Shown here: positions 10,372-19,799 of the stretch, one piece after another | Layout: each line of letters starts with the position of its first letter | How positions within the stretch are numbered: position 1 is the first letter of the stretch | From: Rebecca billardiae RCC1528 | Lineage: Eukaryota > Haptophyta | Direction: 5' to 3' | DNA length: 64,000 nucleotides | NCBI GenBank assembly: GCA_965240325.2 | Contig: OZ251244.1 | Span: 558,001-622,000 of the forward strand | Translations under genes and position numbers: made by a program | The notes under the pieces: generated by a model | The model's input: only the letters and a program-made list of their open reading frames with translations | The model's database searches: none | What the model was told of the DNA's origin: nothing

Positions 10372-11429
10372 GGCTACTCCCGATGCAGCCGCGCCGCCGC
10401 CGATGGCAGCGTCACTCGTCAAGGCGCCGGTGGCCTGCGCGAGTCGCCGAAGGGAGCTCCTCGGCGGCCGCGCGTGGACGCGCGCAGTGGCCGTCCTTGC
10501 CACGGCGGTGCTGCGGTGATCGTGTGATGATGAGCATGTGCATCATGCAGGCTGCAAGTCCGACGAGGACAGTAGTACTGTGTGTGCGTCTCGTGTACTT
10601 AGTCGCGGAACTGCGGTCGTACTCCGGCTAGATCGGACGACGACGACCATCAGCAGCTAGGTCAGACTGACCGCGCCTGGCGCCCGTGGCGGGCGGTCAG
10701 ACCCGCCTGTTGGCGTTGCCGTGTTGGCTTATTGTTTGCTAAATTATTATAGTATATATATATACTAATATATTTAAAATAAGGAAATAAAAGGCGGTAA
10801 CTATTGGATCAGTGTTCGAAAAGGTCGGCCGATTACTATTTATTCATCATCATCAAGAACCGTTAATGACTATATATATATATATATGTCCGAGGGAATG
10901 AAGAGCCCGAAACCGAAACGACTGAGCTAAATCGGTTCGCGCGAACCAATTTAGCTCAGTCGTTTCGGCCTCTTCAACGCCTTCGACATGTTGCATGGAT
11001 GCTGCGGTGCACTGGCCAGGAGTCAGTCATCAGGAGAAGTCGGGACTTGGCCTGTACTCGTAGTCGGGCCGCGCGCCGCGTCCCCGACGGGGCCGACTGC
11101 GCCTCGCCCCTCGGCGGACCACTCGTCAGCCGGGACGACGTAGTCCCGGTTTCTTAGTGTGACTATGCGTATATAGCGAACCAGCCAATCGCTAGCCTCA
11201 GTTTCGCTAGGCCAGATCCGCAAGATATAGCAAGCCCCATCAGTTTCTTAATAACGTCGTGACAGCTCCTTATTAGTTATATTGCCCGCAATTGCCTGTA
11301 GTTATACCGCGGGTCACGAGCCATGACGTAACGCGGATCGACCGACATTCGACCGTGTCTAGACGACTCTAGTCACTACTATACTATTAGTGACCGGGCG
11401 GGTGTGCGCTGCCCCGCCCGGGGCAGACG
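10372..11429. other. spacer with AT-rich tract and one element terminus
   Basis: No gene was recognised. It holds an AT-rich stretch (about 10735-10885), a (TA)n run and, directly after it, the isolated palindromic terminus listed separately. The minus-strand RCC1 gene ends at its right edge. Confidence 0.55.
10887..10988. mobile_element. solo palindromic terminus of the 6.3-kb-type element
   Basis: Starts TGTCCGAGGGAATGAAGAGC and ends TTCGACA, matching outer and inner borders of one terminal repeat of the 6299-6968 element. The same GCTAAATCGGTTCGCGCGAA core is present. Differences are a duplicated GAAACC, one changed base in the right arm and loss of ATTCC near the inner end. It sits directly after a (TA)n run. 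There is no second terminus nearby. Confidence 0.75.
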
Positions 11430-13517
11430 TCAGAGTGCGCGTGGACCCACGCGCACGCTCACGTGCAGGCGCTTGGCGGGCGAGTCGTCGCGCCCGCCGA
11501 CTGTGTGCACGCTGCCGTCCGCGCATACCAGCAGTGCCTGCACCATGCCGCACGAGGCAGCGACGACGCGTGCGGCGGCGGTGCTGCCAGTGACGGCGGC
11601 GGCATGGTCGCCGCTCTCAGAGCTTGGCAATGTCGCAGCTTGCTGCCTGCTTCGGCGGTGCTCATGGCGCGCGCGAGCGCTATCCTCGGCAGGAGCGGCT
11701 GTCGAGCTGGGCATATGAACGTCCTCGCCGCCCGGCTCCACAGAGCCCTGGCCCTGCGGCGGCAGGGGAGCGGCCGCCGCCGGTGCCGCCGCCGCCGCCG
11801 CCGCGGCGGCGGCCGTCGTTGGTGGGGCTTGGCCAATCGCCCCAGCTGCCTCTGCCTGAGAAGCAGACGAGACGGGCAGAGGCCGTAGCACAGGCCTCAA
11901 CAGCGGCGGCGTCCCAGCGCGCTCGCCGCCGCCTCCATCGGCACCCAGCGCCTCAGCCTCTCGCGACACCGCGCCCATGCAAAAGGCACGGCCGTCGGCG
12001 GCGCCGACAATGGAGCGCGCCACTCCCGCGGCGATCGCTGTGACACGCACACCCCTCAGCGCGCACACGCGCCTGGGAAGCAGCAGCTTGTTGCCGTGGG
12101 TGAGCGCCGGGTGGCCGAGGCTGCCGCCCTGGTCGAAGCCGCACGAGTAGAGCGCGCCGCCCTCGGCGAGGATCAGCGAGTGCGCCATCCCCGCCGCCAC
12201 CGCCTCCACCGCCACCGACGCGAGTGCCTGCACCCTCGATGGAGTCAGCCTTGGCGCGGTGTCGCCATGCCCGAGCGATCCGTCCGCGCCGTCCCCGAAC
12301 GAGTGCAGCGCGCCGTCCGCGGTGATGACGAGCGTGTGCACGGCGCCGGCCGACGCACTCACCGCGAAGCGAGCCCGCTCACACCCGCCGCCGAACGCCG
12401 AGACACGCGCAGGCGCGGCCCTCATCGCCTGATCGCCGTGGCCGAGCCGGCCGCGCAGGCCCATTCCCCAGCTGTAGCAATCTCCCGAGCTTGTGATTGC
12501 GACTGAGTGGTCGAAGCCCGCGCTGACGCCGACGGCGCGCACGCTGGCCAGGCCCTCGACCAGCCTCGGCGTGTGCTGGCTCTTGAAGTCGCCGTGGCCC
12601 AGCACGCCGCCCGCGCCGCCGCCCATCGAGAACACGCGTCCATCCACGCTCAGCACGAGAGCGTGTGCGGCCCCCGCCGACGCGGCGACGATGCGTACGC
12701 CCTCGAGCGCGCGCACGGGGCGTGGGGCGCGCACGGGGGGCACGGCGTCGTGCAGCCCGTGCCCGAGCGCCGCGAGCACGCCCGAACGCCCGTCCAACGC
12801 GCCGCCATCGTCGACGCCTTGCGCGAGGCCCTCGTCTACGCCGCCGCCCAAAGCAGTTGGGTCGGCGTCCGGGGTAGCGCGGGCGTGGCAGGTGAGGAGC
12901 CGCCCGGCCGCGTCGACGAGTGCGATGATGGCCGTGCCCGCCGAGCTGGTCGCGTGGCCGCGGTAGAAGCGCAGTCGCCGCTCGCGCAGCAGCAGCGCCT
13001 CCGTCCACGACGGCGCGCCCGCCTTCAGCCAGCGCGGCGGGGCATGGTGCGCGCGCGCGCGCAGTGCACATTCCACCAGAGACATCGCTCTGGGCTCACC
13101 GTTGAAGAAGCGGCCGGTGCGCATGAGCGCGGCAATGTCCTCGGGGCTGTCCATATGGCCGACAATGCGCACGATCAGCTCGGTCGGAAGGTCGGACAGG
13201 CGCAGGGAGCGGCATGGCGCGAGCGCTGCGCCCGACACTCGGTCCCGCGCGCGCCGGCTGAGCACGGCGTCAAGCCTGCGCACGAGAAAGTGCGCGGTGT
13301 GCAGCTGCTCGGGCGAGAGCCGATGCGCCTCCTTCTCCGCCTCGATCAGCGCCAGCTCAAGCGCGCACAGCGCGCGCGGCTCGTCGGAGAGCATCTCGTT
13401 GCCCGCGAGCGCCGGTTCACAAGCGGCCGGGCGTGAGATGATTTGGGCGGCGCCCGTTCGCACAACCTGGCAGTTCGTCGCTCCAAGTGGACAGCGGGCG
13501 CTGGAGAGCTCCAGCAT
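11430..13517 (-). CDS. F-box and RCC1-repeat protein
   Basis: 695 aa, no intron needed; an alternative start at 13394 would begin MLSDEPRALCALEL. Residues about 105-145 form an F-box (LRLSDLPTELIVRIVGHMDS), the Skp1-binding module of SCF ubiquitin ligases. Several RCC1-type blades follow, each with an H(S/T)L(V/I)L core and a GxxxxGxLGHG turn: AHALVLSVDGRVFSMGGGAG, DHSVAITSSGDCYSWG, VHTLVITADGALHSFG, AHSLILAEGGALYSCG and ALLVCADGSVHTVGG. An Ala/Pro/Ser-rich insert of about 130 residues separates the last blade from the rest. A likely role is substrate recognition for an SCF ligase through the beta-propeller; targets cannot be read from sequence. Confidence 0.85.
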   Translation of the reverse strand: MLELSSARCPLGATNCQVVRTGAAQIISRPAACEPALAGNEMLSDEPRALCALELALIEAEKEAHRLSPEQLHTAHFLVRRLDAVLSRRARDRVSGAALAPCRSLRLSDLPTELIVRIVGHMDSPEDIAALMRTGRFFNGEPRAMSLVECALRARAHHAPPRWLKAGAPSWTEALLLRERRLRFYRGHATSSAGTAIIALVDAAGRLLTCHARATPDADPTALGGGVDEGLAQGVDDGGALDGRSGVLAALGHGLHDAVPPVRAPRPVRALEGVRIVAASAGAAHALVLSVDGRVFSMGGGAGGVLGHGDFKSQHTPRLVEGLASVRAVGVSAGFDHSVAITSSGDCYSWGMGLRGRLGHGDQAMRAAPARVSAFGGGCERARFAVSASAGAVHTLVITADGALHSFGDGADGSLGHGDTAPRLTPSRVQALASVAVEAVAAGMAHSLILAEGGALYSCGFDQGGSLGHPALTHGNKLLLPRRVCALRGVRVTAIAAGVARSIVGAADGRAFCMGAVSREAEALGADGGGGERAGTPPLLRPVLRPLPVSSASQAEAAGAIGQAPPTTAAAAAAAAAAPAAAAPLPPQGQGSVEPGGEDVHMPSSTAAPAEDSARARHEHRRSRQQAATLPSSESGDHAAAVTGSTAAARVVAASCGMVQALLVCADGSVHTVGGRDDSPAKRLHVSVRVGPRAL

Positions 13518-13688
13518 TGGCAGTTGAAAGGTCGTCCTTTGTTTGGTTGAAAGTCAGTATATATATTAACGACGTGGTATGCAACGGGCAGGCGTCAGAG
13601 TCAGCAAGCTGTAGCAGCAGATCGAGCAGCAGAGACAAACACCAGGATCAGCGCTCCTCGCCGTCGTCCCCCCCCTCATAGTCGCCCA

Positions 13689-14303
13689 TCACTCCATCGC
13701 CGAGCGGAAGCTCGACGCACCGTCTGGCGTCGACGCGCACGCGCCACCGCGGTGGTCGCGGTGCCACGCGTCGTCAGCCGTCGTCTCGAAGTAGTCGTCG
13801 TATGCAGCGCCCCCGCGGGCGCGTGCCCCCGGGCGCACGTGCGCCATGCGCGCGCGGGCGATGAGCATCTTGGCCTGGCCACGCAGGCAGCGCATGCCCA
13901 GCTCGCGCCGCATGGTGCCGAGCAGCGCGCGCTCGGCGGCGGGGCGCGAGGGCGCGCTGAGGCGCGCGCGCCACGTGTCCCGCCCCATCTTGGCGATCTT
14001 CTTGAGGGTGAGGTCCACCTCCGCGCTCCACTCGCCGAACGCCCCCACGACAATCGGGACGATCGCGGGGAAGGTGTCGAGCCGCGCCTCGTATGGGCCC
14101 ACCTGGCCCTCAAGCGTGCCGTAGACCTCGCGGTCGAGGAGCTGCAGCTGCTTGCGCCGCTCGCGCGGGACGAGTTCCGCGCGGTGGCGCACCGCACCGT
14201 TGCGGCCGTCGCTCACCCTGTAGCGCGACTGGCTCAGCGAGATGGTCTTGACCTCGAACAGGGTACAGTTGCCGTGCACCTCGGCACTCAGGTCCACCAC
14301 CAT
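13689..14303 (-). CDS. short protein with PD-(D/E)XK nuclease-like core, probable fragment
   Basis: 204 aa. The start at 14303 is the first ATG after an in-frame TGA upstream. The amino end reads MVVDLSAEVHGNCTLFEVKT: an Asp, then a strand ending E-V-K, the spacing of a PD-(D/E)XK nuclease active site. Downstream is a conserved-looking segment (LEGQVGPYEARLDTF, then IVPIVVGAFGEWSAEVD) that I associate with the carboxy ends of uncharacterised mobile-element proteins in algae and dinoflagellates; this is from memory and unverified. The carboxy end is Arg/Ala-rich and acidic. The usual amino-terminal helices of such nucleases are missing, so it is probably a truncated or domesticated piece. An ordinary resolvase or restriction-like fold is an alternative. 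Confidence 0.45.
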   Translation of the reverse strand: MVVDLSAEVHGNCTLFEVKTISLSQSRYRVSDGRNGAVRHRAELVPRERRKQLQLLDREVYGTLEGQVGPYEARLDTFPAIVPIVVGAFGEWSAEVDLTLKKIAKMGRDTWRARLSAPSRPAAERALLGTMRRELGMRCLRGQAKMLIARARMAHVRPGARARGGAAYDDYFETTADDAWHRDHRGGACASTPDGASSFRSAME

Positions 14304-14756
14304 ATACAGTTTTCTAAGAATAAGAGACGCACCAAGGGGAGTCGACGCACACAGCAGGCGAAGTCAGTGTGATGACGACGAGTTCCGTCCGCCCGGAATG
14401 TATCAGAATCGAATGGTGGCTGATTGTTTGTCAATGACAGACTGAGACAGCGGTCCTAGTCAGTGTACTGGGCTCATGTACAGCGAACGGTAGTAGCGCG
14501 TACGTACTATACGGCGGTACCGGCCTTAGTTCGCAGCAGGCAGAGCACTGGTGCAGCTGTCATCAGCACTCAGCACGGGCTCCGCACGCGGAGCCCTGCG
14601 GCGGCGGGTCCGACGCGGGCGGCACGCAGCGGCCGGGCCGCACAAATGCCGGCCACCGTGGCCATCCACACCTACTCCGATTCGACGCAGGCGGTACGCT
14701 ACGACCGCTCACCCACTCGCAGCCCCCTGGTCCGACTCGTCGGGGGCAAACGCTAC
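14304..14756. other. spacer
   Basis: Between two minus-strand genes. I see no RNA or protein gene; the short frames here are not family-like. Confidence 0.5.
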
Positions 14757-17278
14757 TCACTTGTACTTGCTCATGAAGTTTGCGTGGAAGGCCTGCATCT
14801 TGCCCACCACCGCCGCGATGTCACCCTCGGCGGGCAGGAAGGCGAAGCGCAGGTGGTACGTTCCGGGAACCTGCTTGAAGCCCGAGCCGGGCACGATGCA
14901 GATGCCCGTCGCGTCGAGCAGGTGCTCCGCGTAGAACGCGTCGGCGGCGACGCCCTCCTTCTTCGCCTCCTCGAGCGCCTTGGGCGGCAGCTTGAGCTGC
15001 GGGAAGAGGTAGAGCGCGCCCTCCGCGCGGTTGCACGACACGCCCTCCATCTTGTTAAACGCGTCGCAGAAGAGCTGCGCCCGCCGGTGGAGCGAGCCGA
15101 GCAGCTCGGTGCGCTCCTTCTCGTACAGCGGGTACGACGGGTCGCCCTTCTTGGGTGGGTTGAGCATCAGCTCGATCGTGAGCTGCCCCGCCACGTTGGC
15201 GCACAGCCCGAGCGCGATCATGCGATAGATCGCCTGCTTCGCGTCGTCGCAGATGCCGAAGCACTCGACGTACCCGCCGCGCCGGCCGCACTCGCCGAGG
15301 AAGCCCTTGGAGACGGAGTGGAACGAGAAGAGCTCGATGTCGTCCGGGCCCATGCCCTCGTCCAGGACGACCTGCGCCACGCGGCGCGCGCACGGGCAGG
15401 TGAGCGTGGGCGCGGGCGGAGGTCGCGGGGGACAGAGCGGACAGTGTTCGCGCCGCGCCAGCCAGGCTGCGCGCGCGCGCAGCTCGCGCGCCGCGCGCTG
15501 CCGCGACTGCGCGCGGCCCGCGCGGCCACGCCAGCGGCCGCGCACCGCCCAGCAGCGAGGCGAATCCCCGCCCGTCCGCGCGGATGCGCGCGCCGCCCCT
15601 CCTCCGCCCGACAGCGCCCCCGCCGGTGTACACTGTGTTAGTGTACACCGCCCACCGCGCGGCACACACCGCCCGCCAGCGCTGCCGAGCGTCCCCCAGT
15701 CCCATCCGTGCGCCGCGCCGCTCCCAAGCCACCGGCTGCAGCCACGCACGCACGCGCTGGCACGGCACAGCATGGCGGGACAGTACGCGCTGGCACAGTA
15801 CGGGGGTACGCACTGGCACGGCACAGCATGGCGGGACAGTACGCGCTGGCACAGTACGGGGGTACGCACTGGCACGGCACAGCATGGCGGGACAGTACGC
15901 GCTGGCACAGTACGGGGGTACGCACTGGCACGGCACAGCATGGCGGGACAGTACGCGCTGGCACAGTACGGGGGTACGCACTGGCACGGCACAGCATGGC
16001 GGGACAGTACGCGCTGGCACAGTACGGGGGTACGCACTGGCACGGCACGGCATGGCGGGACAGTACGCGCTGGCACAGTACGGGGGTACGCACTGGCACG
16101 GCACAGCATGGCGGGACAGTACGCGCTGGCACAGTACGGGGGTACGCACTGGCACGGCACAGCATGGCGGGACAGTACGCGCTGGCACAGTACGGGGGTA
16201 CGCACTGGCACGGCACAGCATGGCGGGACAGTACGCGCTGGCACAGTACGGGGGTACGCACTGGCACGGCACGGCATGGCGGGACAGTACGCACCTTCTT
16301 GAAGGAAGTGAACGGCTTGTCCTGCGCGTACAGGTTGGTCTGGTACACCTCGTCGGCGATGAGCACGAGGCGCTCCTCGGCGCAGAGCCGCACGATCTGC
16401 CGCTGGTTCTCCAGCCCCAGCGTGTTGCCCGTCGGGTTCCCCGGGTTGATCACGACGAGCGCGCGCGGGCACTTGCCCTGCGCGCGCGCCGAGCGGATCG
16501 CGCGCTTCACCTCGACGACGTCGAGCGCCCAGCCGGCGGCCTCGTCGAGGTAGTAGCCGACGAGGCTGCCCTGGAAGAGGTTGATCGAGCCGGAGTAGAG
16601 CGGGTACTGCGGGATCGGGCAGAGGATCGCGTCGTCCTCGCAGCGCAGGCACACCTGCAGGCACAGCTTCACCGCCTCGCTCGCGCCGTCCGTCAAGAAG
16701 ATCTCCTCAGGCTTGGCCGGGTGGCCGTCGCGCTCGGCGATGAAGCGCGCGACCGCCTCGCGCACGTAGCGGGCGCCCTGGCTCTCGGAGTACGCGCCGG
16801 TGCCGCCGGGCACGTGCGACAGCAGGTCGCGCGCGCGCTGCCGCACGTCCGCGGGGAAGTGCTCGCGCGCAGACTTGTCCTCGAGCAGCTGCGGGTAGTC
16901 GCACAGCGCGAGGACCTGGCGCACGAAGGTGACGGGCTTCTGGCCGAGGGCCTGCGGGTTGCCGATGTTGCACTCGACGATCCGGTCGAAGGGCAGGCCC
17001 TTGCCCTCACCCGTCTCCAGCTGCCGCCGGTACGCGTTCGCCTTGAGCGTGAGCTTGCCGCGGACGGCCGTGACGGCGTTCGCAAAGCGCGGCGAGATGC
17101 CGCCGACGACGAGCGACTTGCCGGCCGGGCGCGCGGCATGGCGTCGCTTCTGGAGCAGCCTGCCCAGCGCGTACGCGACTGCGGACGCCACGCCCACGCC
17201 GATCACGCGCAGGGCCACGCTGTCGGTGCCCATCACGCGGCCGTGAAAGGACCGCCCGAGACAGGAGCGCGGCCGCAC
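14757..17278 (-). CDS. alanine aminotransferase
   Basis: Exon 1 is 17278-16295 and exon 2 is 15371-14757. The 923-nt intron (GTGCGT...GCAG) joins FTSFKK to VVLDEGMGPDD in phase, as in the family. From 17278 the protein is 532 aa; a start at 17233 (MGTDSV) gives 517. The amino end has a hydrophobic stretch (IGVGVASAVAYALG), a possible targeting or anchor signal. Fold-type I aminotransferase motifs are present: INPGNPTGNTLG, ADEVYQTNLY, the PLP-lysine region SFHSVSKGFLGECGRRGGY, and the carboxy substrate-binding part HLRFAFLP. The enzyme interconverts alanine + 2-oxoglutarate and pyruvate + glutamate. It is divergent from HMGR with 344 bp between the starts. The intron is mostly a 56-bp tandem array. 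Confidence 0.93.
15755..16290. repeat. 56-bp tandem array inside the alanine aminotransferase intron
   Basis: GCATGGCGGGACAGTACGC recurs at exactly 56-bp spacing (CATGG at 15771, 15827, 15883, 15939, 15995, 16051, 16107, 16163, 16219 and 16275), about 9.6 copies. Copies are nearly identical; those at 16051 and 16275 have GGCACGGCATGG instead of GGCACAGCATGG. No stop occurs in any frame on either strand, so false repetitive ORFs cover it. On the gene strand every unit contains GTGCGTAC, the same sequence as the functional splice donor at the array's edge. Confidence 0.95.
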
Positions 17279-17622
17279 AACCCCGCGAAGCGGTCCTAAC
17301 TTGAACGGCTATTGCTCATTGGCTCAACAACCACGTGGCCATCGTTCAGCCTTTCCGCCCGACCAATCAGCGTTTTTCCTCTCATCAGCTAGGCGCGCTT
17401 TCCGTCCGAATTTATTCTCCGCGGGACCAAAAAAGGTTAAAAAGCCCAGTCCGGGCGAGCTGAGCGGCGACGACAGCTCGCACTCCTCGGCAGAGTCGCA
17501 GCTGGCGGCCCCGCGGCCGGGCCGGGCGCGACTCCCACCCGGACACTGCACTCGCACCGGAAAAGGCGCATCTGCAAGAGGGATTCGGAGGCGGCGCGAA
17601 CGGGTCACCGCAGCGTCGGCTA
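17279..17622. promoter_or_regulatory. shared upstream region of AlaAT and HMGR
   Basis: 344 bp between divergent starts. It contains two ATTGG/CCAAT-type motifs (CATTGGCTCA near 17318 and GACCAATCAG near 17361). Promoter function is inferred from position. Confidence 0.45.
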
Positions 17623-19284
17623 ATGATGCTCGCCACGCTCGCGACGCGCGCGCGCGCGCTCGGCGTCCGCGGCTCCGCGGCGCGGCGGCTGCTGTGCTCG
17701 AGCTCGCTGAGCGATGCGGCCGTGCTCGACAAGCTGGCCAGCGGCCAGATGGCCATCCACAAGCTCGAGGCTGAGCTCGGCGATCCGGTGCGCGCGATGC
17801 GGCTGAGGCGTGAGCACATTCAGGCGCGGCTCGGCGCGGGCGGCAAGGCGGACGCGCTGGGCGCGCTGCCGTCCGAGGCGCTCGATGCGACGGGGTTCTA
17901 CGGCCAGGTCGACGGCGCGTGCTGCGAGAACGTCGTGGGCTACGTCCCGCTGCCAGTCGGCACGGTCGGGCCGTACTTGATTGACGGCAGCGAGTACTAT
18001 GTGCCGATGGCGACGACCGAGGGCGCGCTCGTCGCGTCGACGCACCGCGGCGCGCGCGCGATCACGCAGGCGGGCGGCGCGCACACCGAGCTGCTCGCCG
18101 ACGGCATGACGCGTGCGCCCGCGCTCGCGCTGCCCACGCTCGAGGCGGCGGCCGAGCTGAAGCGCTGGCTCGAGTCGCCAGAGTCGCTCCCTGAGCTGCA
18201 GGAGGCGTTCACGTCGACGTCGCGTTTCGGCAGGCTGCTCGCGGTGAAGGTGGGGCTCTCGGGCAAGTACGCGCACGTGCGGTTCAAGTGCTTCACCGGC
18301 GACGCGATGGGCATGAACATGGTCTCGAAGGGCGTGAACAAGGTCGTCGAGTCCATCCTGGAGAAATTCCCAGGGTCGGAGCTCCTCGGGCTCTCCGGCA
18401 ACTTTTGCACAGACAAGAAGCCGAGCGCCGTGAACTGGATCGACGGGCGCGGCAAGTCGGTGGCGGCGGAGGCGGTGATCCCGGGCGACATCGTTGCCTC
18501 CGTGCTCAAGTCCACGCCCGAGGACATCGGCCGGCTCAACATGCATAAGAACCTCATCGGTGCGGCAGCGCTGCCGCGGCCTCGCGCGCCGCGGCCTCGC
18601 GCATCCGGCCGCGCGCGCGCGCTCGTGCGCAGGGCTCCGAGCTCTCAGCGTGCCGGGCGGAGCACGCGCGCGCGCGCGCGCTCTGCTCACCCCCTGTGCC
18701 TCCCCGCCTGCCCCCGCCCGCCCGCAGGCTCGGCGCTCGCGGGCTCGATCGGCGGGCAGAACGCGCACTCCTCGAACATTCTCACCGCGGTCTTCCTCGC
18801 GGCCGGCCAGGACCCGGCACAGAACGTGGAGTCGTCCACGTGCCTCACGCTGATGGAGGCGATCCCGCCGAGCAGCCCCGGCGGCAAGTCGGTGCGCGGC
18901 GCGCCGACCCGCGCGCGAGGTCGGGCGGGCGCGCGCGCGCTCGCACTCGCACCGCACGATCGGAGCGCGTCGCCTCACGCGCGCCGCCCTGCCGTCCCCG
19001 CGCGCGCGGCGCGTGACCGTGCCCAGGCGCTCTATGTCTCGTGCACGATGCCGTCGATCGAGGTGGGGACCGTCGGCGGCGGCACCAACCTGGCGGCGCA
19101 GGCGGCGTGCCTCGGCCTGATGGGGCTGAAGGGCTCCGGCGAGAAGCCGGGCGCGAACTCGCAGCAGCTCGCGCGCGTCGTCTGCGCGTCCGTGATGGCG
19201 GGGGAGCTGTCGCTGATGGCCGCGCTGTCTGTGAACCACCTCGTGAAGGCGCACATGGCGCTGGGCAGGCGTGACCGCAAGTGA
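17623..19284 (+). CDS. HMG-CoA reductase, class I catalytic domain without membrane anchor
   Basis: Exons are 17623-18559, 18728-18891 and 19027-19284. The introns are 168 and 135 nt (GTGCGG, GTGCGC), both multiples of three, so one frame reads through them. The spliced protein is 452 aa. Catalytic signatures: ENVVGYVPLPVGTVGP, TTEGALVAS (catalytic Glu), GDAMGMNMVSKG, CTDKKPSAVNW (Lys), GQDPAQNVESS (Asp), CTMPSIEVGTVGGGT and NHLVKAHM (His). It reduces HMG-CoA to mevalonate with NADPH. Instead of the usual sterol-sensing or two-helix membrane domain, the amino end is an Arg/Ala/Ser-rich leader (MMLATLATRARALGVRGSA) resembling a mitochondrial presequence, followed directly by the catalytic part. 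Soluble mitochondrial HMGRs are known in trypanosomatids; location here is inferred. Confidence 0.95.
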   Translation: MMLATLATRARALGVRGSAARRLLCSSSLSDAAVLDKLASGQMAIHKLEAELGDPVRAMRLRREHIQARLGAGGKADALGALPSEALDATGFYGQVDGACCENVVGYVPLPVGTVGPYLIDGSEYYVPMATTEGALVASTHRGARAITQAGGAHTELLADGMTRAPALALPTLEAAAELKRWLESPESLPELQEAFTSTSRFGRLLAVKVGLSGKYAHVRFKCFTGDAMGMNMVSKGVNKVVESILEKFPGSELLGLSGNFCTDKKPSAVNWIDGRGKSVAAEAVIPGDIVASVLKSTPEDIGRLNMHKNLIGAAALPRPRAPRPRASGRARALVRRAPSSQRAGRSTRARARSAHPLCLPACPRPPAGSALAGSIGGQNAHSSNILTAVFLAAGQDPAQNVESSTCLTLMEAIPPSSPGGKSVRGAPTRARGRAGARALALAPHDRSASPHARRPAVPARAARDRAQALYVSCTMPSIEVGTVGGGTNLAAQAACLGLMGLKGSGEKPGANSQQLARVVCASVMAGELSLMAALSVNHLVKAHMALGRRDRK

Positions 19285-19412
19285 GCGCGCCGCTCCGAGC
19301 CCGCACCGGCGGCTTGGCCGGCGCTGCTGCGGCCAGGCCACTCTTCGACCTCACTTACTCGCCCACTCACATTCCTCACGTGTACTCACGTGTGTAGGCA
19401 GGCTGCGGCGGC

Positions 19413-19562
19413 ATGGCCGAGCTCGCCGCGGCGTGCGCGCCGGCGCAGCTGGGGGCGGCACGGTGCGTGGCGCTGCTGCGCGGCGCCGCCTGGCTGCTGC
19501 GCATGCCAGCAGACGGCGCGGTGCCGCCACCTCTCGCCGGCGGCCCTCGTAGTCTGACGTAG
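19413..19562 (+). CDS. possible 49-aa ORF or 3' exon
   Basis: Downstream of HMGR, an AG-ended pyrimidine-containing stretch (TGTGTAGGCAG) is followed by an ATG and 49 GC3-rich codons (MAELAAACAPAQLGAARCVA, then LLRGAAWLLRMPADG) to a TAG. It could be a small gene or an unannotated exon. No family is recognised. Confidence 0.2.
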   Translation: MAELAAACAPAQLGAARCVALLRGAAWLLRMPADGAVPPPLAGGPRSLT

Positions 19563-19799
19563 AATCCAGGAGCCAGACGCAGAGACCGCCGGTGCGACTC
19601 AACTACGAATGCACGGTCGCGTTGTGTGTCGTACGAGGGTACCCGTACGAGCTGGCTGCTGGGCAGCGTTCGTTAGCAGGGTGTCAAGGCAAGAAAAAAT
19701 CGCGACGAGTGTAAATTCCGAACAGAAATGGGCGCGCGCCTTTTATTCGGACCTCACCACGAGGCCCCGCGCTCGCCGCGCTCGTGGTGAGGCTGCCGC

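Noticed and set aside
15755-16290. CRISPR-like array
   Set aside because: There are no variable spacers; the whole 56-bp unit repeats, and it lies in a eukaryotic intron.
15584-17299. Long plus-strand ORFs (up to 571 codons) across the 56-bp array
   Set aside because: All frames of the array are stop-free because of its sequence. The minus-strand aminotransferase exons on both sides explain the conserved coding sequence.
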